Numbered from the stretch's first letter, positions 43,227 through 52,834 are shown. The stretch is DNA of 64,000 nucleotides from Salinicola rhizosphaerae (GCF_014652715.1 NZ_BMZI01000007.1:42254-106253), one strand, 5' to 3'. Notes: generated from the sequence alone by a model not told the origin. Translations and numbers: made by a program.

Positions 43227-43239
43227 GAAGGAACCCTCG

Positions 43240-43953
43240 TCATGATGCGGTGAATGGCATGGGGCCGGTGGATACAGGGGCAACGTTGGATACAGGGGCA
43301 CCGTTGGATATAAGGGCGACGTTGGCCGCGTGCACTCGCTCACAGAACGCGCGGATGGACTGCGGATCCTTGATGCCCTTGAGCGCACCACTCTCGCCTT
43401 GCGCTTCGACCCCACCCGAGACATCGACGGCGTAAGGCCGAACGCGGGCAATCGCCTCGCTCACGTTGTCCGGCGTCAGACCACCGGCCAGAATAACAGG
43501 TTTCGGCAAATCACCAGGGATTCGCGCCCAGTCGAAGGTTTCCCCAGTGCCGCCGGGCACGCCCGGGCGATAGGCGTCGAGCAACAGTGCCCCGGCTACG
43601 GCATAGCGTTCGCAGGCGCGATACAGATCGATGTCATCGCGCATGCGCAGCGCCTTGATCCAGGGTTTGCCGAAACCGGCACAGAAAGCCGGCGACTCAT
43701 CGCCGTGAAATTGAAGCAGGTCGAGATGATCGAGCGCGGCCTCGACCTCGGCGGCCGTCGGGTCGACGAACAGGCCAACGCGAGTGACGAATGGCGCAAC
43801 CCGAGCGCTCAGGCTCGCCAGCGTCGCGCCATCGATAGCGCGAGCGCTACCCGACCAGAGCACGAACCCGAGGGCGTCGGCACCACCAGCGATGGCTGCC
43901 TCGATGTCCGACTGGCGCGTCATGCCGCAGATCTTGATGCGAACCGCCGTCAT
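43240..43953 (-). CDS. trpF: Phosphoribosylanthranilate isomerase with repetitive C-terminal tail
   Basis: 237-residue TIM-barrel isomerase of tryptophan synthesis. The catalytic Cys is in [17 protein letters not shown] and the catalytic Asp in [40 protein letters not shown] and [16 protein letters not shown] are family blocks. The conserved domain ends at about residue 210. The remaining tail ([17 protein letters not shown]) derives from an 18-bp in-frame tandem repeat and is not part of other TrpF proteins I know. The ATG overlaps the truA stop by four bases (ATGA). trpC, trpD and trpG are not in this window. Confidence 0.95.
   Translation of the reverse strand: MTAVRIKICGMTRQSDIEAAIAGGADALGFVLWSGSARAIDGATLASLSARVAPFVTRVGLFVDPTAAEVEAALDHLDLLQFHGDESPAFCAGFGKPWIKALRMRDDIDLYRACERYAVAGALLLDAYRPGVPGGTGETFDWARIPGDLPKPVILAGGLTPDNVSEAIARVRPYAVDVSGGVEAQGESGALKGIKDPQSIRAFCERVHAANVALISNGAPVSNVAPVSTGPMPFTAS
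43269..43322. repeat. 18-bp tandem repeat x3 at the 3' end of trpF
   Basis: Three adjacent 18-base units (43269-43286, 43287-43304, 43305-43322) share TGGATACAGGGGCAACGT with a few changes. They are in frame, so they add hexapeptide repeats near the TrpF C-terminus without disturbing the frame. Confidence 0.85.
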
Positions 43954-44915
43954 GAGTTCATCTCCTCGCCGGTCGCGGCGTTCGATTCGACCACGCGCCC
44001 GTTGTCGTCGATCCATTTCGGCCAGACCCGACGCCGGCGCATGAGCGGCGTGTCCGGAATGACATCGCGGTCGCCGGTCCAGTCACCGAGAAAGCCCAGC
44101 ATCTGCGGGCCGACCGGCTCCTCGGGGAGCGCGAAGCGCTCGTCGTAGCGCACGTCGACGAAATGAAGGCCACACGCCGGCGCGGTCACGTTGCCCAGCG
44201 TGCGATCGCGCAGCGCCAGCAGGCGAGCCGGATAGCCCTCGTCCTCGTCGCCACGCCCGACCGCCACCAGCACCCCGGCGAGGTTGCGAATCATGTGATG
44301 CAGAAAGGCATTGGCCTGCACGTCGATGACGACCAGCGCCCCGTGCCGCTGCACCTCGATGAAGTGCAGATGGCGAATCGGCGTGCTCGACTGACAGCCG
44401 GCAGCGCGGTAACTGGAAAAATCGTGCTCGCCGACCAGCACCTGAGCGGCGCGATGCATCCGGTCGGCGTCGAGCGGCTCGCGGCACCAGGTCACGTTGT
44501 GGCGCTCGAGAACCGGGCGCGTTGGCTGATTGACGATAACGTAGCGATAGCGCCGGGCCAGCGCGGAAAAGCGCGAATGAAAGTCGCTTTCGACCTCGAC
44601 GAGCCAGCGAATCGCGATATCGCGCGGCAGTTGGGCGTTGGTGCCGAATACCCAGGCTTTCTGGGTACGCGCCACCGGCGCATCGAAATGAACGATCTGG
44701 CGTGTGGCATGCACGCCGCTGTCCGTGCGTCCGCTGCAGAGTACGCGCACCGGCGTCGCGGCGATCTTGGACAGTGCCGCCTCCAGGGCGCCCTGGACCG
44801 ACTCTGCATGACGCAGCCGCTGCCAGCCGCAGTAGCGGGTGCCGTCATACTCGACGCCAAGCGCCAGGCGACCGCCCAGTGTCCGGTTATCATCCTGCCG
44901 GGTAAAAAACGCCAT
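43950..44915 (-). CDS. truA: tRNA pseudouridine(38-40) synthase
   Basis: 321-residue pseudouridine synthase acting on the anticodon arm. The catalytic Asp lies in the signature VLCSGRTDSGVHATRQIVHF. Other blocks are LALGVEYDGTRYCGWQR, ALARRYRYVIVNQPTRPVL and NAFLHHMIRNLAGVLVAVGR. It is longer than E. coli TruA (270), with extra residues at the C-terminus (about 45, basic and polar). It follows fimV and precedes trpF with a four-base overlap, an order also found in Pseudomonas. Confidence 0.95.
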   Translation of the reverse strand: MAFFTRQDDNRTLGGRLALGVEYDGTRYCGWQRLRHAESVQGALEAALSKIAATPVRVLCSGRTDSGVHATRQIVHFDAPVARTQKAWVFGTNAQLPRDIAIRWLVEVESDFHSRFSALARRYRYVIVNQPTRPVLERHNVTWCREPLDADRMHRAAQVLVGEHDFSSYRAAGCQSSTPIRHLHFIEVQRHGALVVIDVQANAFLHHMIRNLAGVLVAVGRGDEDEGYPARLLALRDRTLGNVTAPACGLHFVDVRYDERFALPEEPVGPQMLGFLGDWTGDRDVIPDTPLMRRRRVWPKWIDDNGRVVESNAATGEEMNS

Positions 44916-44941
44916 CGAAACCTGTGCTGAAGGGCTTGATC

Positions 44942-47266
44942 CTAGGGGCGACCATTATCCCGATGCGGCGGCTCGAATTCCACCTCCTCGACATCCCATC
45001 CGGCGGAAACGGCACGCGTCTCATAAGCGTCCGGCACCACTTCAGTCGCTTCCGGGGATGACGCCGTCAGGTCCGCGGCTTCGAAAGCGGCGGCCGAACT
45101 CGAAAAATCGATCTCCGGCATCGACGAAGTCACGCCCGATTCGTGCACGCGCGCTGCCACGTCGGGCGCTGCGTCCAGCTGCAGCACCGGCGCCTGGTAG
45201 TCGATCACCATCGTGGCGGGCGCCAGCTCCTCCTCGCGCTCCTCGGCCGTCTCGGCACGGCCGTCCCCCAACGTCGAATCACCTTGTCGCAGCGCATCGC
45301 CGCCCTGACGCCTTGAGCCCTGCAATGACGGCTCGAGGCGAACCGCGTCGGCCGGGTCGCGGAGCGTGGCCGCCTCGTCGGCGACCGCCGTCGACGAGTC
45401 CGGCTGCCCCAGGCCGCTGATTTCGGCCTCGAACAGCGAGTCCACGTCATCGACGGAGGGCGTTTCGCTCTCCATGGACGTTGCCTCCTGCCAGCTCTCT
45501 TCGACATGGCGCGCCCGATACGTCTCGACAAGCTGCTGCCCTTCCTGGCGCTGCGCTGTCGTGGCATCGTCTCCAAAACCGCTGACGGCCATCTCCAGCG
45601 CCTCCATGTCGCGTAGCTCTCCCAGCGCCCGGATCAGACTCAGCCTTAGATCGGCATCCTCACGTTCGGCGAGCTGCGACTGCAGCCACTCTCTGGCCTC
45701 GCCGTAGCGCCCGTAGGCGAGATAGATATCTGCCTGACTGATCGTTGCCGCGTCCATGTCTGTGGCAACCGTCGCTGCCGCTCGGCGTGACTGTCTGCGC
45801 GACTTCGCGGATGGCGGCACCGGCGCCGGTGGCTCTTCGCCCTCTGCCTGAGCGCGATCGCCTGACGCGTTGGGGGGCTCGCCTATTGCCCGCCGCTGAC
45901 GACGACGCTGCCATACCCAGACGCCAAGCAGCACAGCCAGTAACGCGCCGCCGATCCAGTCGAGATGGTTTAGCACCCGTTCGAGCCAAGTGGGTTCGGA
46001 TGGAGACGCAAGTTGCGCGGAAGCCCGGCGCGCAGCCTCGACGCCGTCAGTCGCCGTTAGGCCTGCCGTCAGAACGGGGGCGGCCTTCGTCATGCTGACG
46101 GGCATCGCCGCACCGGCCTGGCTCACGCTGCTTTGATCCACCGCGCCCGAGGCCGCGCTGCCTTGATCTACATCGCCCGAAACCGCGCTGCCTTGATCCA
46201 CCTCGCTCGAGGTCGCGTCGGCGGACACGCCGGGCGCCGAAGCGGTATCGACCTTGTCGAGTGCGGCCTGCAGCCGGGTCCGATCGGCGGTCAGCGCCAA
46301 TATCTGCGCTCGCTGCCGGTCGTTCTGCTGTTCGAGCATCGCGACCTGCCGCTGGAGCTCACCCAATGCGTCGGTCGCCGATGCACGCGGCGAACCGTCG
46401 ATCTCGATGGTCGGGCGCCCGTCGTCGGTGTCAGCCAACTGCGCGGGTGACGAACCCGGCGATGCCGATCGAGGCGCGCTGTCGGTCGGCCCGAGTGATG
46501 ACAGCTCATCAAGCGCGGCGACGGCTTCGCCACGCGGTATCGACGCGACGCGGGTGACAGGCGGTACATCGAGCGTCGCACCGGCGCGCAGACGATCGAC
46601 ATCGTTACCGGCAAAAGCGGTCGGATTGGCACGGTAGAGCGCCAGCATCAGCGACTGCCGGTTGAGACCGCCGTGGGGCAGTAGCGATCCCGCCAGCGTG
46701 GACAGCGAATCCCCCGGCGAGACGCGCAGCCGCGCCGGCCAGCGGCCATCCAGACCCGAGACCGGCAACGCGCCTGGCGTCGAAACCGGCGCGCTCGGCA
46801 CCAGGCCGAAGGTTTGTGCGCCACCAGCCTCGCCGCTTCGATCACCACCGAGCAGCGGCGCGGCCGCCGCGTAGTCGGCGGGATCGAAAAGCAAGGTGAT
46901 GTCACGCTGCCACTGACCGTCCGGCCAGGTGATCTCGAGCAGTAGATCGGCAAAGGGTTCACGCACACGCCTGGCGCTATCGAACACGATCTCGAGGCCA
47001 GCGTCCCCCCTGGCTACCGTCGCGCGCACCGAGTCGATGAGCGCGGTACGCTCGAGCCCGGCCGCCCGGTATGCCGCATCGTCGACGATCTTCACGCTGA
47101 TCTGCTGCGGCTGCAGCCCAGCCCCGTCCGTCAGCGGCAGCACCACATGAAGCGGTCGACCGAGCGCAGAGATGTCACGCGGATCGGCGATGCCCAGAGC
47201 CAGGGCTTTCGGCACCTGAGAAAGGCACAGCAAACCGCCCACGGTGAGGATGAGCCACTGCCGCAT
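44942..47266 (-). CDS. fimV: FimV-like polar hub / LysM protein, short C-terminus
   Basis: 774-residue protein with the FimV layout. A signal sequence (LILTVGGLLCLSQVPKALA) precedes the N-terminal FimV domain, which begins GIADPRDISALGRPLHVVLPL. A LysM peptidoglycan-binding motif follows (SPGDSLSTLAGSLLPHGG; LYRANPTAFAGNDVDRLRAG), then a coiled coil LQRQVAMLEQQNDRQRAQIL. A transmembrane helix (IGGALLAVLLGVWVWQRRR) comes next, then a cytoplasmic TPR-like stretch (DIYLAYGRYGEAREWLQSQL) and an acidic tail. In Pseudomonas FimV organises the pole, type IV pili and cAMP signalling. The conserved C-terminal TPR domain of long FimV proteins (about 900 aa) is not seen. The start has GAGG six bases upstream. 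Contains a 30-bp repeat. Confidence 0.85.
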   Translation of the reverse strand: MRQWLILTVGGLLCLSQVPKALALGIADPRDISALGRPLHVVLPLTDGAGLQPQQISVKIVDDAAYRAAGLERTALIDSVRATVARGDAGLEIVFDSARRVREPFADLLLEITWPDGQWQRDITLLFDPADYAAAAPLLGGDRSGEAGGAQTFGLVPSAPVSTPGALPVSGLDGRWPARLRVSPGDSLSTLAGSLLPHGGLNRQSLMLALYRANPTAFAGNDVDRLRAGATLDVPPVTRVASIPRGEAVAALDELSSLGPTDSAPRSASPGSSPAQLADTDDGRPTIEIDGSPRASATDALGELQRQVAMLEQQNDRQRAQILALTADRTRLQAALDKVDTASAPGVSADATSSEVDQGSAVSGDVDQGSAASGAVDQSSVSQAGAAMPVSMTKAAPVLTAGLTATDGVEAARRASAQLASPSEPTWLERVLNHLDWIGGALLAVLLGVWVWQRRRQRRAIGEPPNASGDRAQAEGEEPPAPVPPSAKSRRQSRRAAATVATDMDAATISQADIYLAYGRYGEAREWLQSQLAEREDADLRLSLIRALGELRDMEALEMAVSGFGDDATTAQRQEGQQLVETYRARHVEESWQEATSMESETPSVDDVDSLFEAEISGLGQPDSSTAVADEAATLRDPADAVRLEPSLQGSRRQGGDALRQGDSTLGDGRAETAEEREEELAPATMVIDYQAPVLQLDAAPDVAARVHESGVTSSMPEIDFSSSAAAFEAADLTASSPEATEVVPDAYETRAVSAGWDVEEVEFEPPHRDNGRP
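46141..46217. repeat. 30-bp imperfect tandem repeat inside fimV
   Basis: Units at 46141-46170 and 46171-46200 and a partial third to 46217 encode a decapeptide repeat of the type VDQGSAxSGx. In frame, located in the linker between the coiled coil and the membrane helix. Confidence 0.75.
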
Positions 47267-47346
47267 GATGTCCTCGCCTGCCAATACGTTAAGAGTCTGA
47301 AGCGATCATCGGCCGCCGCTCAGTAAACTTTAACATCAGGTAACAA

Positions 47347-47379
47347 AAGGCCCTGTCGACACAAAGTCGACAGGGCCTT
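47347..47379 (-). terminator. Rho-independent terminator after asd
   Basis: A perfect 14-bp stem AAGGCCCTGTCGAC / GTCGACAGGGCCTT with a 5-base loop, followed on the minus strand by TTTTGTTA. It ends the asd transcript and separates it from fimV. Confidence 0.85.
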
Positions 47380-47424
47380 AAGCGACACATCTCGGCGGAT
47401 TGCAGGCAGTCACGCCATACGGAA

Positions 47425-48540
47425 TCAGGCCTGTTCGCGCAGGATCATCAGCATCCGCTTGAGCGGTTCGGCGGCGCCCCACAGGAGCTGGTCGCCGACG
47501 CTGAACGCGGTCAGGTATTCACCGCCCATCGCCAGCTTGCGCAGCCGCCCGACCGGCACCGTGAGCGTGCCGCTGACGGCTGCCGGGGTGAGGTGTTCAA
47601 GCGTCGCCTCTTTCTCGTTGGGCACGACCTTGACCCAATCGTTGTGCTTGGCGAGACGGTCCTCGATCTCGTCGAGCGGCACGTCCTGCTTCAGCTTGAT
47701 GGTGAACGCCTGGCTGTGTGAGCGCATCGCGCCAATGCGAACGCAGAGGCCGTCGATCGGGATCGGGTGATCACCGGTGGCGAGGATCTTGTTGGTCTCG
47801 ACGCCGCCCTTCCACTCTTCCTTGCTCTGGCCGTTCTCCATTGCCTTGTCGATCCACGGCAGCAAGCTACCGGCGAGCGGTGCACCGAAATTATCGACCG
47901 GGAAGTCGCCGCCACGCATCGCCGCGGTGACATCGCGATCGATATCGAGAATGGCACTCGAGGGCGTCGCGAGATCACGGGCCACGGCTGATTGCAGCGC
48001 GCCCATCTGCGACAGCAGTTCGCGCATGTGCTTGGCACCGGAGCCGGACGCGGCCTGATAGGTCATCGAGGTCATCCACTCGATCATGCCGGCTTCGAAC
48101 AGTCCACCGAGGCCCATCAGCATCAGGCTGACGGTGCAGTTGCCGCCAACGAAGGTTTTTGCCCCCTTGGCGAGCTGCGCATCGATGACGTGACGGTTGA
48201 CCGGGTCGAGCACGATGGTCGATTCGTCCACCATGCGCAGAGTACTCGCGGCGTCGATCCAGTAGCCCTTCCATCCGGCTTCACGCAGCGGCTGGTACAC
48301 GGCCCCGGTGTAGTCGCCACCCTGACAGGTGACGATGACATCCATCGCCTTGAGCTGATCGACATCGTTGGCGTCTTTCAGCGCCGGCACGTCGACACCG
48401 ATATCCGGCCCCGGCTGCCCGGTCTGCGACGTCGAGAAGAAGACCGGCTCGATGCCGGCGAAATCGTTGTCGTCCAGCATGCGCTGCATGAGTACGGAAC
48501 CGACCATTCCGCGCCAGCCTACGAATCCGACTTTCAACAT
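47425..48540 (-). CDS. asd: Aspartate-semialdehyde dehydrogenase
   Basis: 371-residue enzyme that reduces aspartyl phosphate to aspartate semialdehyde, feeding Lys, Met, Thr and diaminopimelate synthesis. The N-terminal NADPH motif is [19 protein letters not shown]. The catalytic Cys is in [19 protein letters not shown], and the catalytic His in [20 protein letters not shown]. The length matches the E. coli type (367). The start ATG follows a G-run; a second ATG two codons upstream (Met-His-Ala) is an alternative. The gene lies between leuB and fimV as in Pseudomonas. Confidence 0.96.
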   Translation of the reverse strand: MLKVGFVGWRGMVGSVLMQRMLDDNDFAGIEPVFFSTSQTGQPGPDIGVDVPALKDANDVDQLKAMDVIVTCQGGDYTGAVYQPLREAGWKGYWIDAASTLRMVDESTIVLDPVNRHVIDAQLAKGAKTFVGGNCTVSLMLMGLGGLFEAGMIEWMTSMTYQAASGSGAKHMRELLSQMGALQSAVARDLATPSSAILDIDRDVTAAMRGGDFPVDNFGAPLAGSLLPWIDKAMENGQSKEEWKGGVETNKILATGDHPIPIDGLCVRIGAMRSHSQAFTIKLKQDVPLDEIEDRLAKHNDWVKVVPNEKEATLEHLTPAAVSGTLTVPVGRLRKLAMGGEYLTAFSVGDQLLWGAAEPLKRMLMILREQA

Positions 48541-48623
48541 AGCGTGCATCCCCCCGCTTGTGGAGAATCCGCAACGCCGGCGACTCACTGGCCGTCGGGC
48601 GCTGGGCTCTCTCAAGTATCAAC

Positions 48624-48657
48624 GCGACGCGACGACCCCGAAGAGTCGTCGCGTCGC
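48624..48657 (-). terminator. Hairpin between leuB and asd
   Basis: A perfect 13-bp stem GCGACGCGACGAC / GTCGTCGCGTCGC with an 8-base loop, 38 bases after the leuB stop. It may terminate or attenuate read-through from the leu genes into asd. No U-tract. Confidence 0.6.
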
Positions 48658-48674
48658 ACTTGCATGGAACCTCT

Positions 48675-48682
48675 AGTCTAGC
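48675..48682 (-). promoter_or_regulatory. Candidate -10 (GCTAGACT) for asd
   Basis: Minus-strand octamer GCTAGACT just beyond the leuB stop and upstream of the 13-bp hairpin. If used, the asd transcript would start with the hairpin in its leader. Confidence 0.25.
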
Positions 48683-48694
48683 ACGCAGGCGCGC

Positions 48695-49786
48695 TCAGGA
48701 TTCGGCGAAGGCCGCCAGCACGGCGTCACCCATCTCGCGCGTGGAAACCTGGCGCGTACCCGGGTAGGCGATATCCGCCGTGCGCAGGCCCTGATCGAGC
48801 ACCTTGCCGACCGCCCGCTCGATGCGTTCGGCCAGTGACGACTCACCCAGCGAATAGCGCAGCATCATCGCCACCGACAGGATCGTCGCCAGCGGATTGG
48901 CGAGCCCCTGCCCAGCGATGTCCGGCGCGCTGCCATGGCACGGCTCGTACATGCCCTGCTGCTTCTCGTTGAGCGAGGCCGAGGGCAGCATGCCGATGGA
49001 GCCGGTGAGCATCGCGGCGGCGTCGGACAGGATGTCGCCGAACATGTTGCCGGTCACCACCACGTCGAACTGCTTGGGCGCCCGCACCAGCTGCATCGCC
49101 GCGTTGTCGACGTACATGTGCGACAGCTCGACGTCCGGATACTCGGACGCGAGCCGGTTCATCACCTCGCGCCAGAGAATGGTGACTTCGAGCACGTTGG
49201 CCTTGTCGACGGAGCAGAGCTTCTTGCCACGCTTCTGCGCCATCTCGAAGGCGACCCGGCCGATCCGTTCGATCTCGGATTCCGAATAGACGTAGGTGTT
49301 GTAGCCCACTCTTTCCTTGCCATGCTCGACGTCGCGCTCCTCGATACCGCGCGGCTGGCCGAAATAGATCCCGCCGGTCAGCTCACGCACGATCATGATG
49401 TCGAGCCCGGAGACGACTTCCGGCTTCAACGTCGATGCCTCGGCAAGCTGCGGGTACAGAAGCGCCGGTCGCAGGTTGCCGAACAGGTTCAGATTCTTGC
49501 GCAGGCCGAGAAGCCCCTTCTCCGGCCGCTTGGAGAGATCCTCCAGCGTGTCCCACTTCGGACCACCCACCGCGCCCAGCAGGATCGCGTCGGCCGCCTT
49601 GGCCTTCTCAAGCGTCGACTCAGGTAGCGGATGGCCCACGGCGTCATACCCCGCGCCGCCGACCAGCCCCTCTTCGAGTTCGGCGTCCAGACCGGCCTCA
49701 CGGCAGGCGTTGAGAATCTTGACCGCCTCAGCGGTGATCTCCGGCCCGATGCCATCACCGGGGAGAATCAGAATCTTCTTGCTCAT
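48695..49786 (-). CDS. leuB: 3-isopropylmalate dehydrogenase
   Basis: 363-residue NAD-dependent decarboxylating dehydrogenase of leucine synthesis. It starts [20 protein letters not shown]. Substrate-binding Arg residues occur in [19 protein letters not shown], followed by [36 protein letters not shown], and the Mg/NAD region [20 protein letters not shown] and [20 protein letters not shown]. The length equals E. coli LeuB (363). It lies ten bases after the methyltransferase gene and belongs to the leuCD-mt-leuB transcription unit. Confidence 0.97.
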   Translation of the reverse strand: MSKKILILPGDGIGPEITAEAVKILNACREAGLDAELEEGLVGGAGYDAVGHPLPESTLEKAKAADAILLGAVGGPKWDTLEDLSKRPEKGLLGLRKNLNLFGNLRPALLYPQLAEASTLKPEVVSGLDIMIVRELTGGIYFGQPRGIEERDVEHGKERVGYNTYVYSESEIERIGRVAFEMAQKRGKKLCSVDKANVLEVTILWREVMNRLASEYPDVELSHMYVDNAAMQLVRAPKQFDVVVTGNMFGDILSDAAAMLTGSIGMLPSASLNEKQQGMYEPCHGSAPDIAGQGLANPLATILSVAMMLRYSLGESSLAERIERAVGKVLDQGLRTADIAYPGTRQVSTREMGDAVLAAFAES

Positions 49787-49795
49787 GCATGTTCC

Positions 49796-50581
49796 TTAAA
49801 CGTGTTCTCTGGACGCCCACAGCACCAGCATATCGGTTGTGAAGGAGCCATCGTCGTCGATCTCGAAAGCGTCACGCACTTCCTGACCGACCTGAGTCTG
49901 TAGATGCCGGATCGCGTCACGCATCACGTTCGGCGTGCGCATGCGCGCGATCCACGTCTCGAAATCCAACCGCAGGCGCTGGCGCGAACTGGCGGTGACC
50001 GAAAGCCCGGCCTCGCCGACGTATCGCGTCCACTCACTCACGCTGTAATCGCGCACGTGGCTGGTATCGCGCAGCATTTCGACGGTCTGCAAGAAGCTGT
50101 CGAGGAGCGGCTGTTCGGAGGCCGCAACATCAATGAAAGCGGCCAGACCGCCGGGCTTCAACACCCGCCTCGCCTCGCGCAGCGCGAGCCCGACATCACG
50201 CCAGTGATGGGCGGAGAAGCGGCTACACACCACGTCGAAACTCTCATCAGCAAACGGCAGCGACTCCGCGACTCCCTGAACCGCGCGGATATTGTCGAAG
50301 CCGCGATCGCCAGCCGCCTCACTGACCACGTCGAGCATGCGCGGCGATAGATCATAGGCGACGACCTCCGCCGCCAGATCAGCGAGCTGGAAACTCACGT
50401 GACCCGCGCCGCAGCCGAGATCCAGCACGCGGGCTGCGTCGATTTGCGCCACCCGCTCTCTCAACTGTGCGAACTCAGCCCCCTGGGCATGCACCTGACT
50501 CGTCAGGTAGGCGCCCGCCTGAGCGCCGAACTGACGCTCGACCACGGCGCTGTGCTCAGCGCCACCGGTGGTGTCAGGCAT
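49796..50581 (-). CDS. Class I SAM-dependent methyltransferase within the leu operon
   Basis: 261-residue methyltransferase of the UbiE/YcgJ type. Motif I is [20 protein letters not shown], motif II-like [17 protein letters not shown], then [20 protein letters not shown] (motif IV) and [19 protein letters not shown] (post-motif). No nearby gene names its substrate. The start ATG lies eight bases inside leuD, giving tight coupling, and leuB follows after ten bases. A methyltransferase at this place between leuD and leuB also occurs in Pseudomonas, which suggests a conserved but unassigned role. Confidence 0.85.
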   Translation of the reverse strand: MPDTTGGAEHSAVVERQFGAQAGAYLTSQVHAQGAEFAQLRERVAQIDAARVLDLGCGAGHVSFQLADLAAEVVAYDLSPRMLDVVSEAAGDRGFDNIRAVQGVAESLPFADESFDVVCSRFSAHHWRDVGLALREARRVLKPGGLAAFIDVAASEQPLLDSFLQTVEMLRDTSHVRDYSVSEWTRYVGEAGLSVTASSRQRLRLDFETWIARMRTPNVMRDAIRHLQTQVGQEVRDAFEIDDDGSFTTDMLVLWASREHV

Positions 50582-51218
50582 CACGAAAGAGCCACGGCTG
50601 CGCCGCGCGATGACGCGACTCGAAATCACGAATCGCGCCGGACTGCTCCAGCGTCAGACCGATATCGTCGAGCCCCTCCAGCAAACAGTGCTTGCGGAAC
50701 GGGTCGGCATCGAAGGCGATGACGTCGCCGCTCGGCGTGGTGATCGTCTGCGCGTCCAGGTCGATGTCGAGACGATAGCCTTCGCTGGCTTCGGTCTCCT
50801 GGAACAGACGCTCGACCGTGGCCTCGTCCAGCGTGATCAGCAGGATGCCGTTCTTGAACGAGTTGTTGTAGAAGATATCGGCGAAACTTGGCGCGATCAC
50901 CACGCGGAAGCCGAAATCGTCCAGCGCCCAGGGCGCATGCTCGCGGGAGCTACCGCAACCGAAGTTGCGCCGAGCCAGCAGCACCTGCGCCCCCTGATAA
51001 CGGGACTGGTTGAGCACGAAATCGGGGTTGAGCGGCCGACTCGACGTATCCTGGCCGGGATAACCCTCGTCCAGATAACGCAGCTCATCGAACAGGTTGG
51101 GACCGAACCCCGTGCGCTTGATCGACTTCAGAAACTGCTTGGGAATGATCAGATCGGTGTCGACGTTGGCGCGATCGAGCGGTGCAACCAGCCCGTCGAG
51201 ACGTTCGAATTTTTTCAT
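50574..51218 (-). CDS. leuD: 3-isopropylmalate dehydratase small subunit
   Basis: 214-residue swivelling-domain subunit that pairs with LeuC to isomerise 2- to 3-isopropylmalate. Motifs: [40 protein letters not shown] (substrate loop) and [20 protein letters not shown]. The length fits (E. coli LeuD 201). It follows leuC by 12 bases and overlaps the methyltransferase start. Confidence 0.97.
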   Translation of the reverse strand: MKKFERLDGLVAPLDRANVDTDLIIPKQFLKSIKRTGFGPNLFDELRYLDEGYPGQDTSSRPLNPDFVLNQSRYQGAQVLLARRNFGCGSSREHAPWALDDFGFRVVIAPSFADIFYNNSFKNGILLITLDEATVERLFQETEASEGYRLDIDLDAQTITTPSGDVIAFDADPFRKHCLLEGLDDIGLTLEQSGAIRDFESRHRAAQPWLFRDA

Positions 51219-51230
51219 CTTCGGCTCTCC

Positions 51231-52679
51231 TCAAGCGCTCATCGTGGCAGCGGGGGCGTAGTCATAGTCCCGCACGTCGACGAAGTGTCCTTCGATGGCA
51301 GCGGCCGCCGCCATCGCCGGGCTGACCAGATGCGTGCGTCCGCCGTAACCTTGCCGCCCCTCGAAATTGCGATTCGAGGTCGACGCGCAGCGCTCCCCGG
51401 CGCCGAGCTTGTCGGCGTTCATCGCCAGGCACATGGAACAGCCAGGCTCACGCCACTCGAAGCCGGCTTCGATGAAGATCTTGTCCAATCCCTCGGCTTC
51501 TGCCAGACGCTTCACCAGACCGGAGCCGGGAACGACCATGGCCAATTGAATGTTGTCGGCGACCTTGCGTCCTCTAGCCACCTTCGCTGCCTCGCGCAGA
51601 TCCTCGATGCGCGAATTGGTGCAGGAGCCGATGAACACCTTGTCGAGCTGGATATCGGTGATCTTCTGCCCCGCCTCGAGGCCCATGTATTCGAGTGCAC
51701 GCTTCATGCCGCGCTCGACGGTCTCATCCGAGGCTCCGGCCGGGTCGGGTACCGTGGCGGAGACGTTGACCACCATCTCCGGGCTGGTGCCCCAGGTGAC
51801 CTGCGGCTCGATCTCGGCCGCATCGAGTTCGACCACCTTGTCGAAATGCGCTCCTTCGTCGGAGACGAGGTTCCGCCAAGCCTCCACCGCCGCCGGCCAC
51901 TGCTCGACGCTCGGCGCATAGGGGCGACCGCGCAGATACTCGATGGTGTTGTCGTCGACCGCCACTAGCCCCACGCGCGCACCGGCCTCGATCGCCATGT
52001 TGCAGATGGTCATGCGACCTTCCATGGAAAGCTCGCGAATCGCGCTGCCGGCGAACTCGATGGCGTAGCCGGTCCCCCCGGCGGTGCCGATGCGGCCGAT
52101 CACCGCCAGCACGATATCCTTGGCGGTGACGCCGAGGCCAAGCTTGCCCTCGACGCGCACCTGCATGTTCTTCATCTTCTGCGCAATCAGGCACTGGGTT
52201 GCCAGTACGTGCTCGACTTCCGACGTGCCGATGCCATGCGAGAGCGCGGCGAAGGCCCCGTGGGTCGCGGTGTGGGAATCCCCGCAGACCACGGTCATGC
52301 CCGGCAGCGTGGCGCCCTGCTCCGGCCCGACCACGTGAACGATGCCCTGACGCTCGTCGTTGATGCGAAACTCTTCGATATCGAAGCTCTCGCAGTTGGC
52401 ATCCAGCGTCTCGACCTGGATGCGCGAGACGCTGTCGAGAATCCCCGCGTTGCCGGCGCTGCGCTCCTTGAGCGTGGTCGGCACGTTATGGTCCGGGGTC
52501 GCCAGATTGGCGTCACGGCGCCACGGCTTGCGACCGGCGAGCCGCAGCCCTTCGAACGCCTGCGGCGAGGTGACTTCGTGCAGCAGGTGGCGGTCGATGT
52601 AAATCAACGCCGAGCCGTCGTCGCGGCTGGTTACCAGATGCTGCGCCCACAGCTTGTCGTAGAGCGTCCGGCTGGACAT
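51231..52679 (-). CDS. leuC: 3-isopropylmalate dehydratase large subunit
   Basis: 482-residue aconitase-family subunit with a [4Fe-4S] cluster. Cluster cysteines are visible in [13 protein letters not shown] and [16 protein letters not shown]. Other blocks are [40 protein letters not shown] and [13 protein letters not shown]. The length is slightly above E. coli LeuC (466). It heads the leuC-leuD-methyltransferase-leuB unit and is divergent from a LysR-type regulator, with an inverted repeat in the shared spacer. A leader of about 130 bases precedes it; no leucine-rich leader peptide was found. Confidence 0.97.
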   Translation of the reverse strand: MSSRTLYDKLWAQHLVTSRDDGSALIYIDRHLLHEVTSPQAFEGLRLAGRKPWRRDANLATPDHNVPTTLKERSAGNAGILDSVSRIQVETLDANCESFDIEEFRINDERQGIVHVVGPEQGATLPGMTVVCGDSHTATHGAFAALSHGIGTSEVEHVLATQCLIAQKMKNMQVRVEGKLGLGVTAKDIVLAVIGRIGTAGGTGYAIEFAGSAIRELSMEGRMTICNMAIEAGARVGLVAVDDNTIEYLRGRPYAPSVEQWPAAVEAWRNLVSDEGAHFDKVVELDAAEIEPQVTWGTSPEMVVNVSATVPDPAGASDETVERGMKRALEYMGLEAGQKITDIQLDKVFIGSCTNSRIEDLREAAKVARGRKVADNIQLAMVVPGSGLVKRLAEAEGLDKIFIEAGFEWREPGCSMCLAMNADKLGAGERCASTSNRNFEGRQGYGGRTHLVSPAMAAAAAIEGHFVDVRDYDYAPAATMSA

Positions 52680-52814
52680 GGTTCTTCTCCTCGGTCACCC
52701 GCCGTCTGCGCGACTTGAGTGACACCATTGCGGTCTCGAGAGCGTTATCCACGCTCTCGTTCATCGTGGGACCCACCTTACGCCTCGCCACTGCATAAAA
52801 CCAATTCATCTTGA

Positions 52815-52834
52815 TTATGCTTTGGATTCCATAA
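52815..52834. promoter_or_regulatory. Candidate LysR-type operator, leuC / lysR spacer
   Basis: Inverted repeat TTATG-N10-CATAA in the AT-rich middle of the divergent spacer, about 40 bases upstream of the LysR-type gene. It contains the T-N(11-13)-A architecture of LysR sites, and the same bases provide a CATAAT -10 for the minus strand. Inference from position and symmetry. Confidence 0.4.

Noticed and set aside
43227..43451. N-terminal extension of TrpB
   Set aside because: It encodes repeats such as [13 protein letters not shown], which are simply the 18-bp trpF repeats in another frame. The GTG start with GAGGG fits family length.
52513..52809. A leader peptide or extra gene upstream of leuC
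   Set aside because: The 98-codon frame overlaps leuC, is not leucine-rich, has no ribosome site and no downstream attenuator hairpins.
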